A stretch of DNA of 64,000 nucleotides from Mogibacterium sp. (lineage in GTDB: Bacteria > Bacillota > Clostridia > Peptostreptococcales > Anaerovoracaceae). A model generated the notes under the pieces. The model searched no databases. It was not told the origin of the DNA and was given only the letters and a program-made list of their open reading frames with translations. Positions 56,306 through 63,872 of the stretch are shown here, piece by piece. The position numbers and the translations under genes were made by a program. The stretch lies in assembly GCA_017433975.1 (NCBI GenBank), contig JAFRGD010000017.1, forward strand, positions 124,001-188,000. Reading direction: 5' to 3'. Every line of letters starts with the position of its first letter. Position 1 is the stretch's first letter.

Positions 56306-57187
56306 TTATTTCTCTTTTGCGAAGTATTTCATGAGCAGGACGTCCGGATGGTAGGATTCCTTGGCGCGGCGGAGCCCTTCGATGCCCATGTCTTCTTCGC
56401 GGTTGAAGTGCTGGATCTCCGGGATCGTCTCGCAGACCAGGTTGGCGAACTCGCGGTTCACCATGGTGTAGGCGCCGTCGATGCCCGGGAGGGCCTTCTA
56501 GAAGTGCACGTCGAACACCGTGTCGTCGAGCTGCGTGCCCGCAGTGAACGCGACCGGCACGTCGTTCTGGTACAGAAGGCCGCCGAGGAAGCCGAGCGCG
56601 CGGTAGTGCTCGAACATCTGGTCGATGGCTTCGGCCTCGGCCGCGAGGGAAGGGTCGCCCTTCTCGCGGTAGAATTCGTCGACAAAGGCCTTGGCAACAT
56701 CGCAGTTCTCGCAGGTGATCCGGTCGAAGTGCCACGGACCGTTCCGCTCGAAGTGCTTGATGTGGTTGCGTTTGGAGGAGAGGTGGCGGCCCGGCAGCTT
56801 GCACAGCTTTTCCGCCGTGTAAATGTAGTCCGCGTTGTCGCGGTCCTCCGTTATCTCAAAGCGGTCACCGTACAGCGGCAGGAACTCCTTGAGGGTCTTG
56901 TCCGTCAGGCCGCGGAGAAAGAGCTTGCGCCCCGTCCCGTGCGCGTGGTCGAGCAGCAGCTCGAGTGACTCCGTCACGTCGCCGCCGCCCTTTGGGTACG
57001 CGTAAACGTGGTACTGCGGCATCGCGACCAGCATGCGGTTGTCCGTGAAATAAACCTGCGGCCGGTACGCCTTCCGCCAGATATACATGTTTGCAAAGCT
57101 GTAGTCGGCCCCGTGGCAGCCGCTCGCGCAGATCATCGAAGCGGCCCGGTCACGGTCCTCCAGCGTAATGTCTCTAAAGTCGATCAT
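56306..57187 (-). pseudogene. DUF2156 (phosphatidylglycerol lysyltransferase-like) protein with in-frame TAG
   Basis: A GNAT-like DUF2156 protein. Start ATG at 57187 after GGAGGTG (a GTG at 57193 overlaps that site). Motifs include SFANMYIWRKAY near 30, LPGRHLSSKRNHIKHFERNGPWHF near 130-155, and GGLLYQNDVPVAFTAGTQLDDTVFDVHF before the stop. TAG (56498-56500) ends the frame after 229 codons, but the same frame continues KALPGIDGAYTMVNREFANL and on to SYHPDVLLMKYFAKEK, ending at TAA 56306. The family expects Glu there (HFEKA), so GAG to TAG is the simple reading. The truncated product lacks about one fifth of the protein and its catalytic half-site. Confidence 0.86.
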
Positions 57188-57208
57188 ACACACCTCCGCT
57201 CCGTATTA

Positions 57209-57222
57209 TACAATAGATTGTA
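57209..57222. promoter_or_regulatory. TACAAT-AG-ATTGTA palindrome between divergent DUF2156 and DUF1858 genes
   Basis: TACAAT (57209-57214) and ATTGTA (57217-57222). On the minus strand, TATAAT overlaps its edge and TTTCAA lies 17 bases before it. The same form, TACAAT-NN-ATTGTA, occurs between coaBC and purA. Confidence 0.5.
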
Positions 57223-57290
57223 AGCAATTGAAAGCGTTATGTTGAAATCCTACTATTCCGGTCGGAATTGTGGATTTCTTGTGAAATCTA

Positions 57291-57319
57291 TTGCAAAACG
57301 CGGAAAAGGGTGCTATTCT
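57291..57319 (+). promoter_or_regulatory. Promoter for the DUF1858 gene
   Basis: TTGCAA (57291-57296), 17-base spacer, TATTCT (57314-57319), about 40 bases before the ATG. Confidence 0.65.
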
Positions 57320-57359
57320 TACATCGTTAAATGGAACGATTTTAAAGGGGGATAGTACA

Positions 57360-57560
57360 ATGGCGGCAATTACCAAAGACATGATCATCGGCGAAGTGCT
57401 CAACGAGCATCCGGAGCTGGTCCGGACGTTCTTCATGAACGGCATGATGTGCATCGGTTGCCCGGCGTCCCAGGGCGAGTCCATCGCAGAGGCTTGCATG
57501 GTGCACGGTCTGGACGGAGACGCGCTGGTTGACGCGCTGAACGCGGCGCTCGAGGCGTAG
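57360..57560 (+). CDS. DUF1858 domain protein (redox-disulfide type)
   Basis: A 66-residue protein with the DUF1858 fold: TKDMIIGEVLNEHPELVRTF near the start, then NGMMCIGCPASQGESIAEA with a CxxC pair near 32-35, and a C-terminal helical stretch. It is common in anaerobes, often near hybrid-cluster or redox enzymes, with an unclear role. Start at 57360 after AAAGGGGG; the frame reaches back to 57291 but only through the promoter. Confidence 0.88.
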   Translation: MAAITKDMIIGEVLNEHPELVRTFFMNGMMCIGCPASQGESIAEACMVHGLDGDALVDALNAALEA

Positions 57561-57573
57561 GATACGAGAGTCC

Positions 57574-57607
57574 GTCGGCGCTCCTGACGGAGCGCCGGCT
57601 TTTTTTG
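57574..57607 (+). terminator. Rho-independent terminator after DUF1858
   Basis: GTCGGCGCTCC, TGAC loop, GGAGCGCCGGC and eight T (T tract 57600-57606). Confidence 0.92.
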
Positions 57608-57636
57608 CTTTTGCGGAAGCGGCAGGGAACGGTACG

Positions 57637-58359
57637 ATGAAAAAAGAACTCCCGCACTTCAATATCGGCAGCTCGTACGGCGGCAACCAGGAGTGGTTCC
57701 GCACGTTTATGATGCGGCTCGGCGGCTGCGGCGCGGAGACCGCCTGCGACGCAAGCATTTACTTCGCGCGTGAACGCGGCGTCGCCAACATCTATCCGTT
57801 CGACGCCGGCCATCTGACGCGCGAGGACTACGTAAACTTCGGCCATCAGATGGAGCGGTACCTATGGCCGCGCCGCATGGGGATCAATACGCTCGACACC
57901 TTCATCGACGGCTACACCAAGTACCTGCAGGACGCCGGCGTCACCGGCCTGACGATGCGGGGCTTTTCCGGGAGCGAGCCGTATGAAGAGGCCGCCGCGG
58001 CCGTGCGCAGCCAGATCGACGCCGGCTACCCGGTGACGATGTTGATGCTGCGGCACGCGATGCGCCGCTACCGCGACTACGTCTGGCACTGGTTCCTCAT
58101 CAACGGGTACGACACCGGCGACGACCCGGCGGGTGCAACGGCTGGTTCGACGAATGACGCGACAACCGGTTCGACCATCGATGCGGCTGCCAGCGGTTTT
58201 GCGGGCAATCAAAAGCCGGCCGGCGTGATACCGACCGGCACGACACCGATGCGCGTCAAAGTCGTCACGTACAGCGAGTACGAGTGGCTGAACTTCGAGG
58301 AGTTCTGGAACACCGGCTACGAGCAGCGCGGCGGACTGATCCTGTACCACCTGGATTGA
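57637..58359 (+). CDS. Papain-like (C39-type) cysteine peptidase-like protein
   Basis: A 240-residue protein without clear named homologue in my memory. Its layout resembles C39/papain-like peptidases: a Gln in GGNQEWF (Gln18), the nucleophile-type GGCGAETACDASIYFA with Cys31, and YVWHWFLINGYD with His151 and Asn156. An Ala/Thr/Gly-rich insert, about 160-200, interrupts the C-terminal part before VVTYSEYEWLNFEEFW. No signal peptide. It follows the DUF1858 terminator; the gap has only a weak ribosome site (AGGGAACGG). Cytosolic peptidase, amidase or transpeptidase are all possible. Confidence 0.6.
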   Translation: MKKELPHFNIGSSYGGNQEWFRTFMMRLGGCGAETACDASIYFARERGVANIYPFDAGHLTREDYVNFGHQMERYLWPRRMGINTLDTFIDGYTKYLQDAGVTGLTMRGFSGSEPYEEAAAAVRSQIDAGYPVTMLMLRHAMRRYRDYVWHWFLINGYDTGDDPAGATAGSTNDATTGSTIDAAASGFAGNQKPAGVIPTGTTPMRVKVVTYSEYEWLNFEEFWNTGYEQRGGLILYHLD

Positions 58360-58396
58360 CGCACGCCACGGGCTGGCAGAACGCCGCCCGGCAGCG

Positions 58397-58480
58397 CTTC
58401 GGACCTGACAATTAACCTTTCGGACCCGATAATGAACCTTTCGGATCCGACAATTAACCTTTCGGACCCGATAATTAACC
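58397..58480. repeat. Four tandem 21-bp repeats overlapping the buk 3' end
   Basis: Four units at 58397-58417, 58418-58438, 58439-58459 and 58460-58480 share the pattern TTCGGAcCcGAyAATtAACC. Units 2 and 4 differ at one position. The period is a multiple of three. The last unit contains the TAA stop of buk on the minus strand (58475-58477). Confidence 0.9.
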
Positions 58481-59539
58481 CTGATAGACTTTTGCTTCGG
58501 TCTCTTTGCGGAGAACGCGCAGTGCGCCTTCCGCGAGGGACCGCATTTCTTCTTCGCCCGGGAACACGTAGACCGGCGCGAGCTCTTCGAGGTAGCTCCG
58601 GAGCCGCTCGACGATGATCTTGCTGAAGGCGATGCCGCCGGTGATGAAGAACGCGTCGACCTTGAAGTGCATGACCGCCGCCATCTCGCCCGCGCATTTG
58701 ACGTGCTGGTAGATGAAGGCGTCATAGATCAGTTTGGCCTTGGCGTCGCCCGCCAGAGCGCGGTTTTCGACCTCCAGCATGTCGCTGGTGCCGAGGTACG
58801 AGAACACGCCGCCCTCACGGCGGAGCGTGAACTTGATGTCCGACTTGCTCTTGCCGCCAAAGCAGTAATCGATCAGCTGGTTGGTCGGGAGGTGCCCGCA
58901 GCGGTCCATCGAGAACGCGCCTTCCTCGCCGCAGTCGTGGATCTCGACGCAGCGGCCGTGCTCGTGCGCGGCAACGGAGGTTCCGCCGCCGAGGTGGATG
59001 CCAACGAGGTTGAGCTCTTCGTATGGCCGGCCGATTGCGGCGGCGCATTTGCGCGCGACCGCCTTTTGGTTCAGCGCGTGGAAGCGGCTGGTGCGCTCCA
59101 TCCCTTCAAAGCCGGTGACCTTTGCCACCTCCGGCAGCTCGTCCGTCGAGACCGGGTCGCAGAAATACGCCGGGACGCCGAACTCGTCATGAATCGCTTT
59201 CGCGATGACCATGCCGAGGCCGTGCGGCTGGCGGCCGCCGAGCTCGATGTCCTGCGCGTCGCGGAGGACGTTGTCGTCGATGATGTAAGTGCCGGATTCG
59301 ATCGGCTTCAGTACGCCGGCCCGCGAGCAGACCGCGTCAAAGTCGGTGAATTTGTACCCGGCCTTCTCAATCGCCGCGTAGATATTCTCTTTCCGGAACC
59401 CGAGTTGCTGTGCCGGCATCTTCGCCTGCGCCAGCAGCGCCGCGTCATGGCGGACGGTCACGGAGTATTGCTCGGTCTCGTCCTCAAAGATCGCGACCTT
59501 GGACGACGTGGAGCCGAGATTCAATGTTAAGATCAGCAT
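58475..59539 (-). CDS. buk: Butyrate kinase
   Basis: A 354-residue ASKHA-fold kinase making butyrate and ATP from butyryl phosphate, the last step of one butyrate route. LTLNLGSTSSKVAIFEDE starts the phosphate-1 motif; AVCSRAGVLKPIESGTY near 68, ERTSRFHALNQKAVAR near 148, NLVGIHLGGGTSVAAHEHGR near 177-196 and FITGGIAFSKIIVERLRSYL near 295-314 follow. AGGAGGT precedes the ATG. No phosphotransbutyrylase gene is in the window. It could also act on branched acyl-phosphates. Confidence 0.94.
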   Translation of the reverse strand: MLILTLNLGSTSSKVAIFEDETEQYSVTVRHDAALLAQAKMPAQQLGFRKENIYAAIEKAGYKFTDFDAVCSRAGVLKPIESGTYIIDDNVLRDAQDIELGGRQPHGLGMVIAKAIHDEFGVPAYFCDPVSTDELPEVAKVTGFEGMERTSRFHALNQKAVARKCAAAIGRPYEELNLVGIHLGGGTSVAAHEHGRCVEIHDCGEEGAFSMDRCGHLPTNQLIDYCFGGKSKSDIKFTLRREGGVFSYLGTSDMLEVENRALAGDAKAKLIYDAFIYQHVKCAGEMAAVMHFKVDAFFITGGIAFSKIIVERLRSYLEELAPVYVFPGEEEMRSLAEGALRVLRKETEAKVYQG

Positions 59540-59556
59540 GGGAGACCTCCTATTGT

Positions 59557-59574
59557 TGTGATAATCACATTATA
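59557..59574 (-). promoter_or_regulatory. buk -10 and adjoining TGTGATAATCACA dyad
   Basis: A minus-strand TATAAT (59569-59574) is directly followed by the dyad TGTGAT-A-ATCACA (59557-59569), which then overlies the transcription start, 18 bases before the buk ATG. The halves resemble Rex- or CRP-type TGTGA/TCACA sites but the spacing is shorter than either. Confidence 0.5.
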
Positions 59575-59592
59575 TCAGAAATGAGAAAGGTG

Positions 59593-59621
59593 TTGAAATG
59601 TGAAAATCTTTTTGATACAAT
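59593..59621 (+). promoter_or_regulatory. Promoter for tRNA-Ala
   Basis: TTGAAA (59593-59598), 17-base spacer, TACAAT (59616-59621), 30 bases before the tRNA 5' end. Confidence 0.75.
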
Positions 59622-59650
59622 AGCAATGTTCACGAGAGCAATAATGATGA

Positions 59651-59726
59651 GGGGCGTTGGCGCAGCTGGGAGCGCGTTTGACTGGCAGTCAAGAGGTCAC
59701 GAGTTCGAATCTCGTACGCTCCACCA
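59651..59726 (+). tRNA. tRNA-Ala (anticodon GGC)
   Basis: A 76-base cloverleaf: acceptor GGGGCGT/ACGCTCC with the G3-U70 pair that marks alanine tRNAs, D stem GCGC/GCGC, anticodon loop CTGGCAG with GGC, T arm ACGAG-TTCGAAT-CTCGT, encoded CCA. Confidence 0.96.
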
Positions 59727-59729
59727 AGG

Positions 59730-59760
59730 GAGCCGTTGGAATTCCAACGGCTCTTTTTTT
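59730..59760 (+). terminator. Terminator after tRNA-Ala
   Basis: GAGCCGTTGG, AATT, CCAACGGCTC and seven T. Confidence 0.93.
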
Positions 59761-60167
59761 GTCTATGCGTGTTCGCCTGTTTCGCCCATCTATGGAGTGT
59801 GAAGTTCGTTTTTACTTTACAAACGGGAATTATCATGTAAAAGTAAGTAATTATTACTTACTGACGAGAGAGGGCAGTGTTTCTTTGCCCTATATTAAGG
59901 TGAAAAAGCCCCGTTTCCAGGCTGCGGACTAAATATTTCCAGTAAATCGCATCATAAACTGCTTCCTTTTGAACGATAACGCATCAATACCGCAAAGGGA
60001 TTACTTACCTTATAGCGGAACATGGTATGAAGTCAGTAAAAATGAACTTTGCCGCTGTCGGCAGAAGTACGCTGAACGTGGATTGCGGCTGTCGTATCTA
60101 TCATTTGCGCCGCGGTCATAGTATAATAAATAAAATAATCATTTCAGACAAAAGGGTATATTTGACG
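59761..60167. other. AT-rich gene-free stretch before the lipase-like gene
   Basis: No credible gene in about 400 bases. A short plus-strand frame (to 59932) has no known pattern. A dyad lies at 59842-59862, and a related TTACTTACC half at 60004-60012. A TATAAT (60122-60127) lies 41 bases before the next start without a clear -35. Base composition is noticeably more AT-rich than the flanking genes. Confidence 0.6.
59842..59862. promoter_or_regulatory. Inverted repeat AGTAAGTAAT / ATTACTTACT
   Basis: Perfect 10-bp arms with a one-base centre, in the AT-rich gap downstream of tRNA-Ala. A possible operator; nearest gene start is 300 bases away. Confidence 0.4.
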
Positions 60168-62702
60168 ATGAAGCATACGAGGCATACTAGGTTCGCATCA
60201 ACAGTATTATCAATATTTCTATCACTGTTTACAGCGATTTTTATAATGTCCGCGGTTTTGCCTGCCGCGGTCTACGCGGTCGGCGAGGACGACGCGGCGA
60301 CTGCGGAGGCCGGTGAACCGACGGAGATTGGCGAACCGGCAGAGGCCGGCGAAGACTCGCTGGACGACCCGGAGGACGACCCGAAGGCGGTCCAGGAAGT
60401 CCTACAGCTGACGCCGGAAGAGCGCTTCGGCACCGAACAGAAGCCGCTGGTCATCAACAAGACGGAGTTCCGGGACGTCAGCGGGGCGACGTTCATTTTC
60501 CTCGACACGTCCACCGTCGCGCATGAATGGACCTTCCCGTACTCCGACGAGTTCTTTGAGACCCCGCCGGAAGAGTTCAATCAGGTCTTCGCGCAGGGGT
60601 CGTTCGGCTTCGCGGTGTCCACGTTCCGCAGCACGAAGGGCATCATCGATCCGACCTACGAGACCTACCTCAGAGCGGCCGGCTTCACGGATATTTACCT
60701 TTTCGGTTACGACGAGCCGACGAGGATCGACTCGCTCTCGGGCGTCATCGCGCGCAAGGAAGTCAACGGATATACCGTCATCGCCATGGCGGCCTGCGGG
60801 CAGGGCTATGGCAAGGAATGGGGCGGAAACCTCACGGTCGGCCCGGGCGACGTGCATCAGGGCTTCCGCCAGGCGGCGGACATCCTGGAGGGGCAACTCG
60901 AGGAATACTATAAAAAATACCCAGTCGAAGGGCCAAAAAAGATGTGGATCACCGGCTTTTCGCGGGCCGGCGCGGTCGGGAACCTCACGGCGGCCGACAT
61001 GATCGACTCCGGAGAATACGAAGCGGTCTACGCGTATCTCTTTGGCGTGCCGCGGACGACAAAACACCCGGCGGCTTATCCGGGCATTTATAACATCATG
61101 GGGCAGTTCGACCCGGTTCCGAACACGCCGCTCGCGACCTGGGGCTTCGCGCGGAACGGGACGGACGTCTACACGCCGGCGCAGGAGTCGGACAGCGGGT
61201 ATCTCCCGCTCGCCAAGGCCGCCGCCGAGACCGGGGACCTTCTGTACGTCGGAGAGCGCTTCCGGAACAACCCGGAGATCAACTACCAGCTCCACCTGAC
61301 GCTGGAGTTCATGAGCTGGTTCTTCCCGACGAACGCGGATTACGCAGAACGGTTTCAGGACATCCTCGTCAAGAACTGGAAGGAGCCGGAGGTCGATCAC
61401 GTTCCAGAGATCCTGCTGATTTCCGTCAAACAGATGGACGACCTCAGCAAGTGGGAGGAGGAGGCCACGGACGTCCTGCTGAATTATGTTACGTATGTGG
61501 TTGGACAGCACATGCGGGCCAATCAGCGGCAGATCGACGACGGCAGCTGGCGCACCTTTGAGTCTCTCGGAGAAAACCTCGTTCTGGAGCACCGGCCGAC
61601 GACCTATCTGAAATGGCTCTTTACGGACGCTGACCCGGAGTCACTCTTCACCTCCAACACATCCTATCGGCGGGTGTTTCTGAAGGGTGACTTCAGCCTG
61701 GCCGTCTACTCCGGTGGCAAGCTGATCCAGACGATGGATCGGGAGGGGCAGATCGAAGTGCCGGAGGACGCAACCAGTAAACTGTTTTCCATGAGGAACG
61801 CGGAAACCGTGATGGTCGTTTTGCCGGACGATGAAGCGTACCGGTTAATCATTCACACGGACGAGGATGGGCAGGAATTGACGTATTACGACGTCTTTGG
61901 CGACGTGTCGCATCTGAAGTCGACCGGCGGGACGATGTTCGTCTGCGAGGTCGATGCGGGGGATTACGAGATCGCCATTGAACCGTCTCTGGGGATGAAG
62001 AGGCCGGAAGTGATCTCCGGCCGCCTGGACACGAAGTCCGGCGTAGTCTTTCACGCCTCGCCGTTCAACATGATGCGGGAGGAGCTCGTCGGCGCCGCAC
62101 CGGAATACCTGACGCTGGACATGCTTATAAGGATCGTCGTGATCGTGCTGGGGTTCGTCGTCTTACTAAATATAATCAACGACTTCGTAGGGATCCGGTG
62201 GAGAGTCCGGTGGTGGAGAGGATACTACGGGCGGGCCTCCGCATATTTCAGCGTCAACATCCGCGCCTTGAACATATTGGTTTTCGCGGTGCTGACGCAG
62301 TTTCTGACGTTCTACGCGTACTCGTTCGTCATAGCGCGGACCATTTCCGCCACGGTTATGATGTTCTTCATCTTTACGATGGCATTCCGCGGCTTCCTGC
62401 GGTTCCGAAACCGGTGGAACTTCCTGACGGCGATGGTTCTGCTGGCGCTGGTACCGCTCACATACAGATATTATTATGATGTGCCGTTTTTGAATGAGTT
62501 TTCGGCTGGAAATGTTTTGTTGTTCATCTTGGTGGTCGCTGTCCTGACGGCCTTCGCTGCCCGCGTCTGGTTCCGCAGGGGGCGGCCGGTCATTGATGAC
62601 GACAGTGAGGATTACGACGACGATGACGATGATGGAGGTGAAAACCAGGATGGGATTGGTGATACACGACTTGAGCCCGACGGACTGGGACCGGGTCTGT
62701 GA
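60168..62702 (+). CDS. Secreted/membrane lipase_3-like protein
   Basis: An 844-residue protein. A leader (about 1-37, ending VYA-VGE) is followed by a long acidic, Glu/Ala-rich stretch and a class-3-lipase-like domain: ITGFSRAGAVGNLTAADMI with Ser265 in GFSRAG, MGQFDPVPNTPLATWGF near 317, and a later His in NYQLHLTLEF. A beta-rich region follows (about 500-640), then four to five membrane helices (about 645-820) and an Asp-rich tail (DDDSEDYDDDDDD). The active domain should be outside. The ATG at 60168 gives a clean signal peptide; a frame back to 60027 adds junk. The ribosome site is weak. Function unknown. Confidence 0.8.
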   Translation: MKHTRHTRFASTVLSIFLSLFTAIFIMSAVLPAAVYAVGEDDAATAEAGEPTEIGEPAEAGEDSLDDPEDDPKAVQEVLQLTPEERFGTEQKPLVINKTEFRDVSGATFIFLDTSTVAHEWTFPYSDEFFETPPEEFNQVFAQGSFGFAVSTFRSTKGIIDPTYETYLRAAGFTDIYLFGYDEPTRIDSLSGVIARKEVNGYTVIAMAACGQGYGKEWGGNLTVGPGDVHQGFRQAADILEGQLEEYYKKYPVEGPKKMWITGFSRAGAVGNLTAADMIDSGEYEAVYAYLFGVPRTTKHPAAYPGIYNIMGQFDPVPNTPLATWGFARNGTDVYTPAQESDSGYLPLAKAAAETGDLLYVGERFRNNPEINYQLHLTLEFMSWFFPTNADYAERFQDILVKNWKEPEVDHVPEILLISVKQMDDLSKWEEEATDVLLNYVTYVVGQHMRANQRQIDDGSWRTFESLGENLVLEHRPTTYLKWLFTDADPESLFTSNTSYRRVFLKGDFSLAVYSGGKLIQTMDREGQIEVPEDATSKLFSMRNAETVMVVLPDDEAYRLIIHTDEDGQELTYYDVFGDVSHLKSTGGTMFVCEVDAGDYEIAIEPSLGMKRPEVISGRLDTKSGVVFHASPFNMMREELVGAAPEYLTLDMLIRIVVIVLGFVVLLNIINDFVGIRWRVRWWRGYYGRASAYFSVNIRALNILVFAVLTQFLTFYAYSFVIARTISATVMMFFIFTMAFRGFLRFRNRWNFLTAMVLLALVPLTYRYYYDVPFLNEFSAGNVLLFILVVAVLTAFAARVWFRRGRPVIDDDSEDYDDDDDDGGENQDGIGDTRLEPDGLGPGL

Positions 62703-63819
62703 GAAATACGAAGGCTGGACGGTCGTCTCCGACCGCGGCACGATTCGCCCGTGCGTCGGGTGCTTTTCGTGCTGGAACCGGACCCCGGGGCAGTGCGTGA
62801 TCCGGGACGGCTACGAGAACATGGGGGCGCTCATCCACCACGCGGACGAAGTCGTCGTGATCAGCCGATACACGTATGGCGGCTTTTCCGGCTTCGTTAA
62901 GAACGTCTTCGACCGCTGCCTGAGCTACGTCCTGCCGCAGTTCGAAGTCATCAACGAGGAGACGCACCACAAGAAACGCTACGACGAGGATAAGCCGTTC
63001 ACATTCATATTCCACGGCCCGAAACTGACCAGACTCGAAAAAGACAGCGCCCGCAAGTACGTGACGGCGGTCTGTGCGAACATCCGGGGACACGTCAAAG
63101 ACGTGCTCTTCTGGAAGACGGAGGAGGGCGGTGCGGACGATTCCGGGCAGGCTACCACTAAAAACAAGCCGAAGCTGAACAAAATCAAGGGCAAGGTCGT
63201 CCTGCTCAACGGCAGCATGCGGTCCGCGAACGGGAACTCCGCGAAGCTCGCCCGCAGGCTGTACGGGCTGGTGGAGACCATGTGCGAGATCGTCAACCTG
63301 AGCGATTACATTAACTGTGAAGCGGACCCGCTTCCGATCCTCGACGGGGCAGGGGCGCTCGTCCTCTGCGTTCCGCTGTACGTCGACGGGCTGCCGTCCC
63401 AGGTCGTCCGGTTCATGAAACGGGTCGAGGACGCGTATGACGGAAAGCCGCTTCACGTTTACGTGCTGGCCAACATGGGCCTGTACGAGAATAAGCAACT
63501 GGAGAATCTGTTCAGCATGGTCCGGCAGTGGTGCGGCAGCGTTGGCTTCCTCTACTGCGGCGGCCTCGGGGTGAGCGCAGGCGAACTCGTGGGCGGCCTC
63601 ATGGATCTCCTGCCATTCGGAAAAGGTCCGCTCTATAATATCGACACGCAGATCGACCGTCTCGCGCTGGCGATCGACGCCGGCGAGTATAGGGGAGAGT
63701 TCTTTCGGGGCCCGGGCAACTTCCCGCGCTGGCTTTACATCCAGATCGCGAACAGAAACTGGAACCGCACCGCGCGCAGGAACGGGATCCGCCCGCGGGA
63801 CCTGTACCGACAGTTATAG
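62650..63819 (+). CDS. Double flavodoxin-like NAD(P)H oxidoreductase
   Basis: A 389-residue protein with two flavodoxin-fold halves. The first (about 1-150) has RPCVGCFSCWNRTPGQCVIRDGYE, a Cys-containing loop typical of the NADPH-dependent FMN reductase family, but its N-terminal strand is shortened. The second (about 165-330) begins KGKVVLLNGSMRSANGNSAKLARRLY, a canonical FMN-phosphate loop, and has DGAGALVLCVPLYVDGLPSQVVRFMKR. A GGAGGTG ribosome site fixes the ATG at 62650, which overlaps the end of the lipase-like gene by 53 bases in another frame. Substrate unknown. Confidence 0.84.
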   Translation: MGLVIHDLSPTDWDRVCEKYEGWTVVSDRGTIRPCVGCFSCWNRTPGQCVIRDGYENMGALIHHADEVVVISRYTYGGFSGFVKNVFDRCLSYVLPQFEVINEETHHKKRYDEDKPFTFIFHGPKLTRLEKDSARKYVTAVCANIRGHVKDVLFWKTEEGGADDSGQATTKNKPKLNKIKGKVVLLNGSMRSANGNSAKLARRLYGLVETMCEIVNLSDYINCEADPLPILDGAGALVLCVPLYVDGLPSQVVRFMKRVEDAYDGKPLHVYVLANMGLYENKQLENLFSMVRQWCGSVGFLYCGGLGVSAGELVGGLMDLLPFGKGPLYNIDTQIDRLALAIDAGEYRGEFFRGPGNFPRWLYIQIANRNWNRTARRNGIRPRDLYRQL

Positions 63820-63872
63820 GCTGCTATCGGCAGTGGAACACGCCTGCGGGAGCGGGCAAAGGAGGTGCGAAC

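Noticed and set aside
58397..58480. CRISPR array
   Set aside because: The 21-bp units are contiguous with no unique spacers.
59657..59932. A short ORF overlapping tRNA-Ala
   Set aside because: It starts inside the tRNA, crosses the terminator hairpin and has no known pattern; an integrase remnant was considered but no integrase motif or duplicated tRNA end was found.
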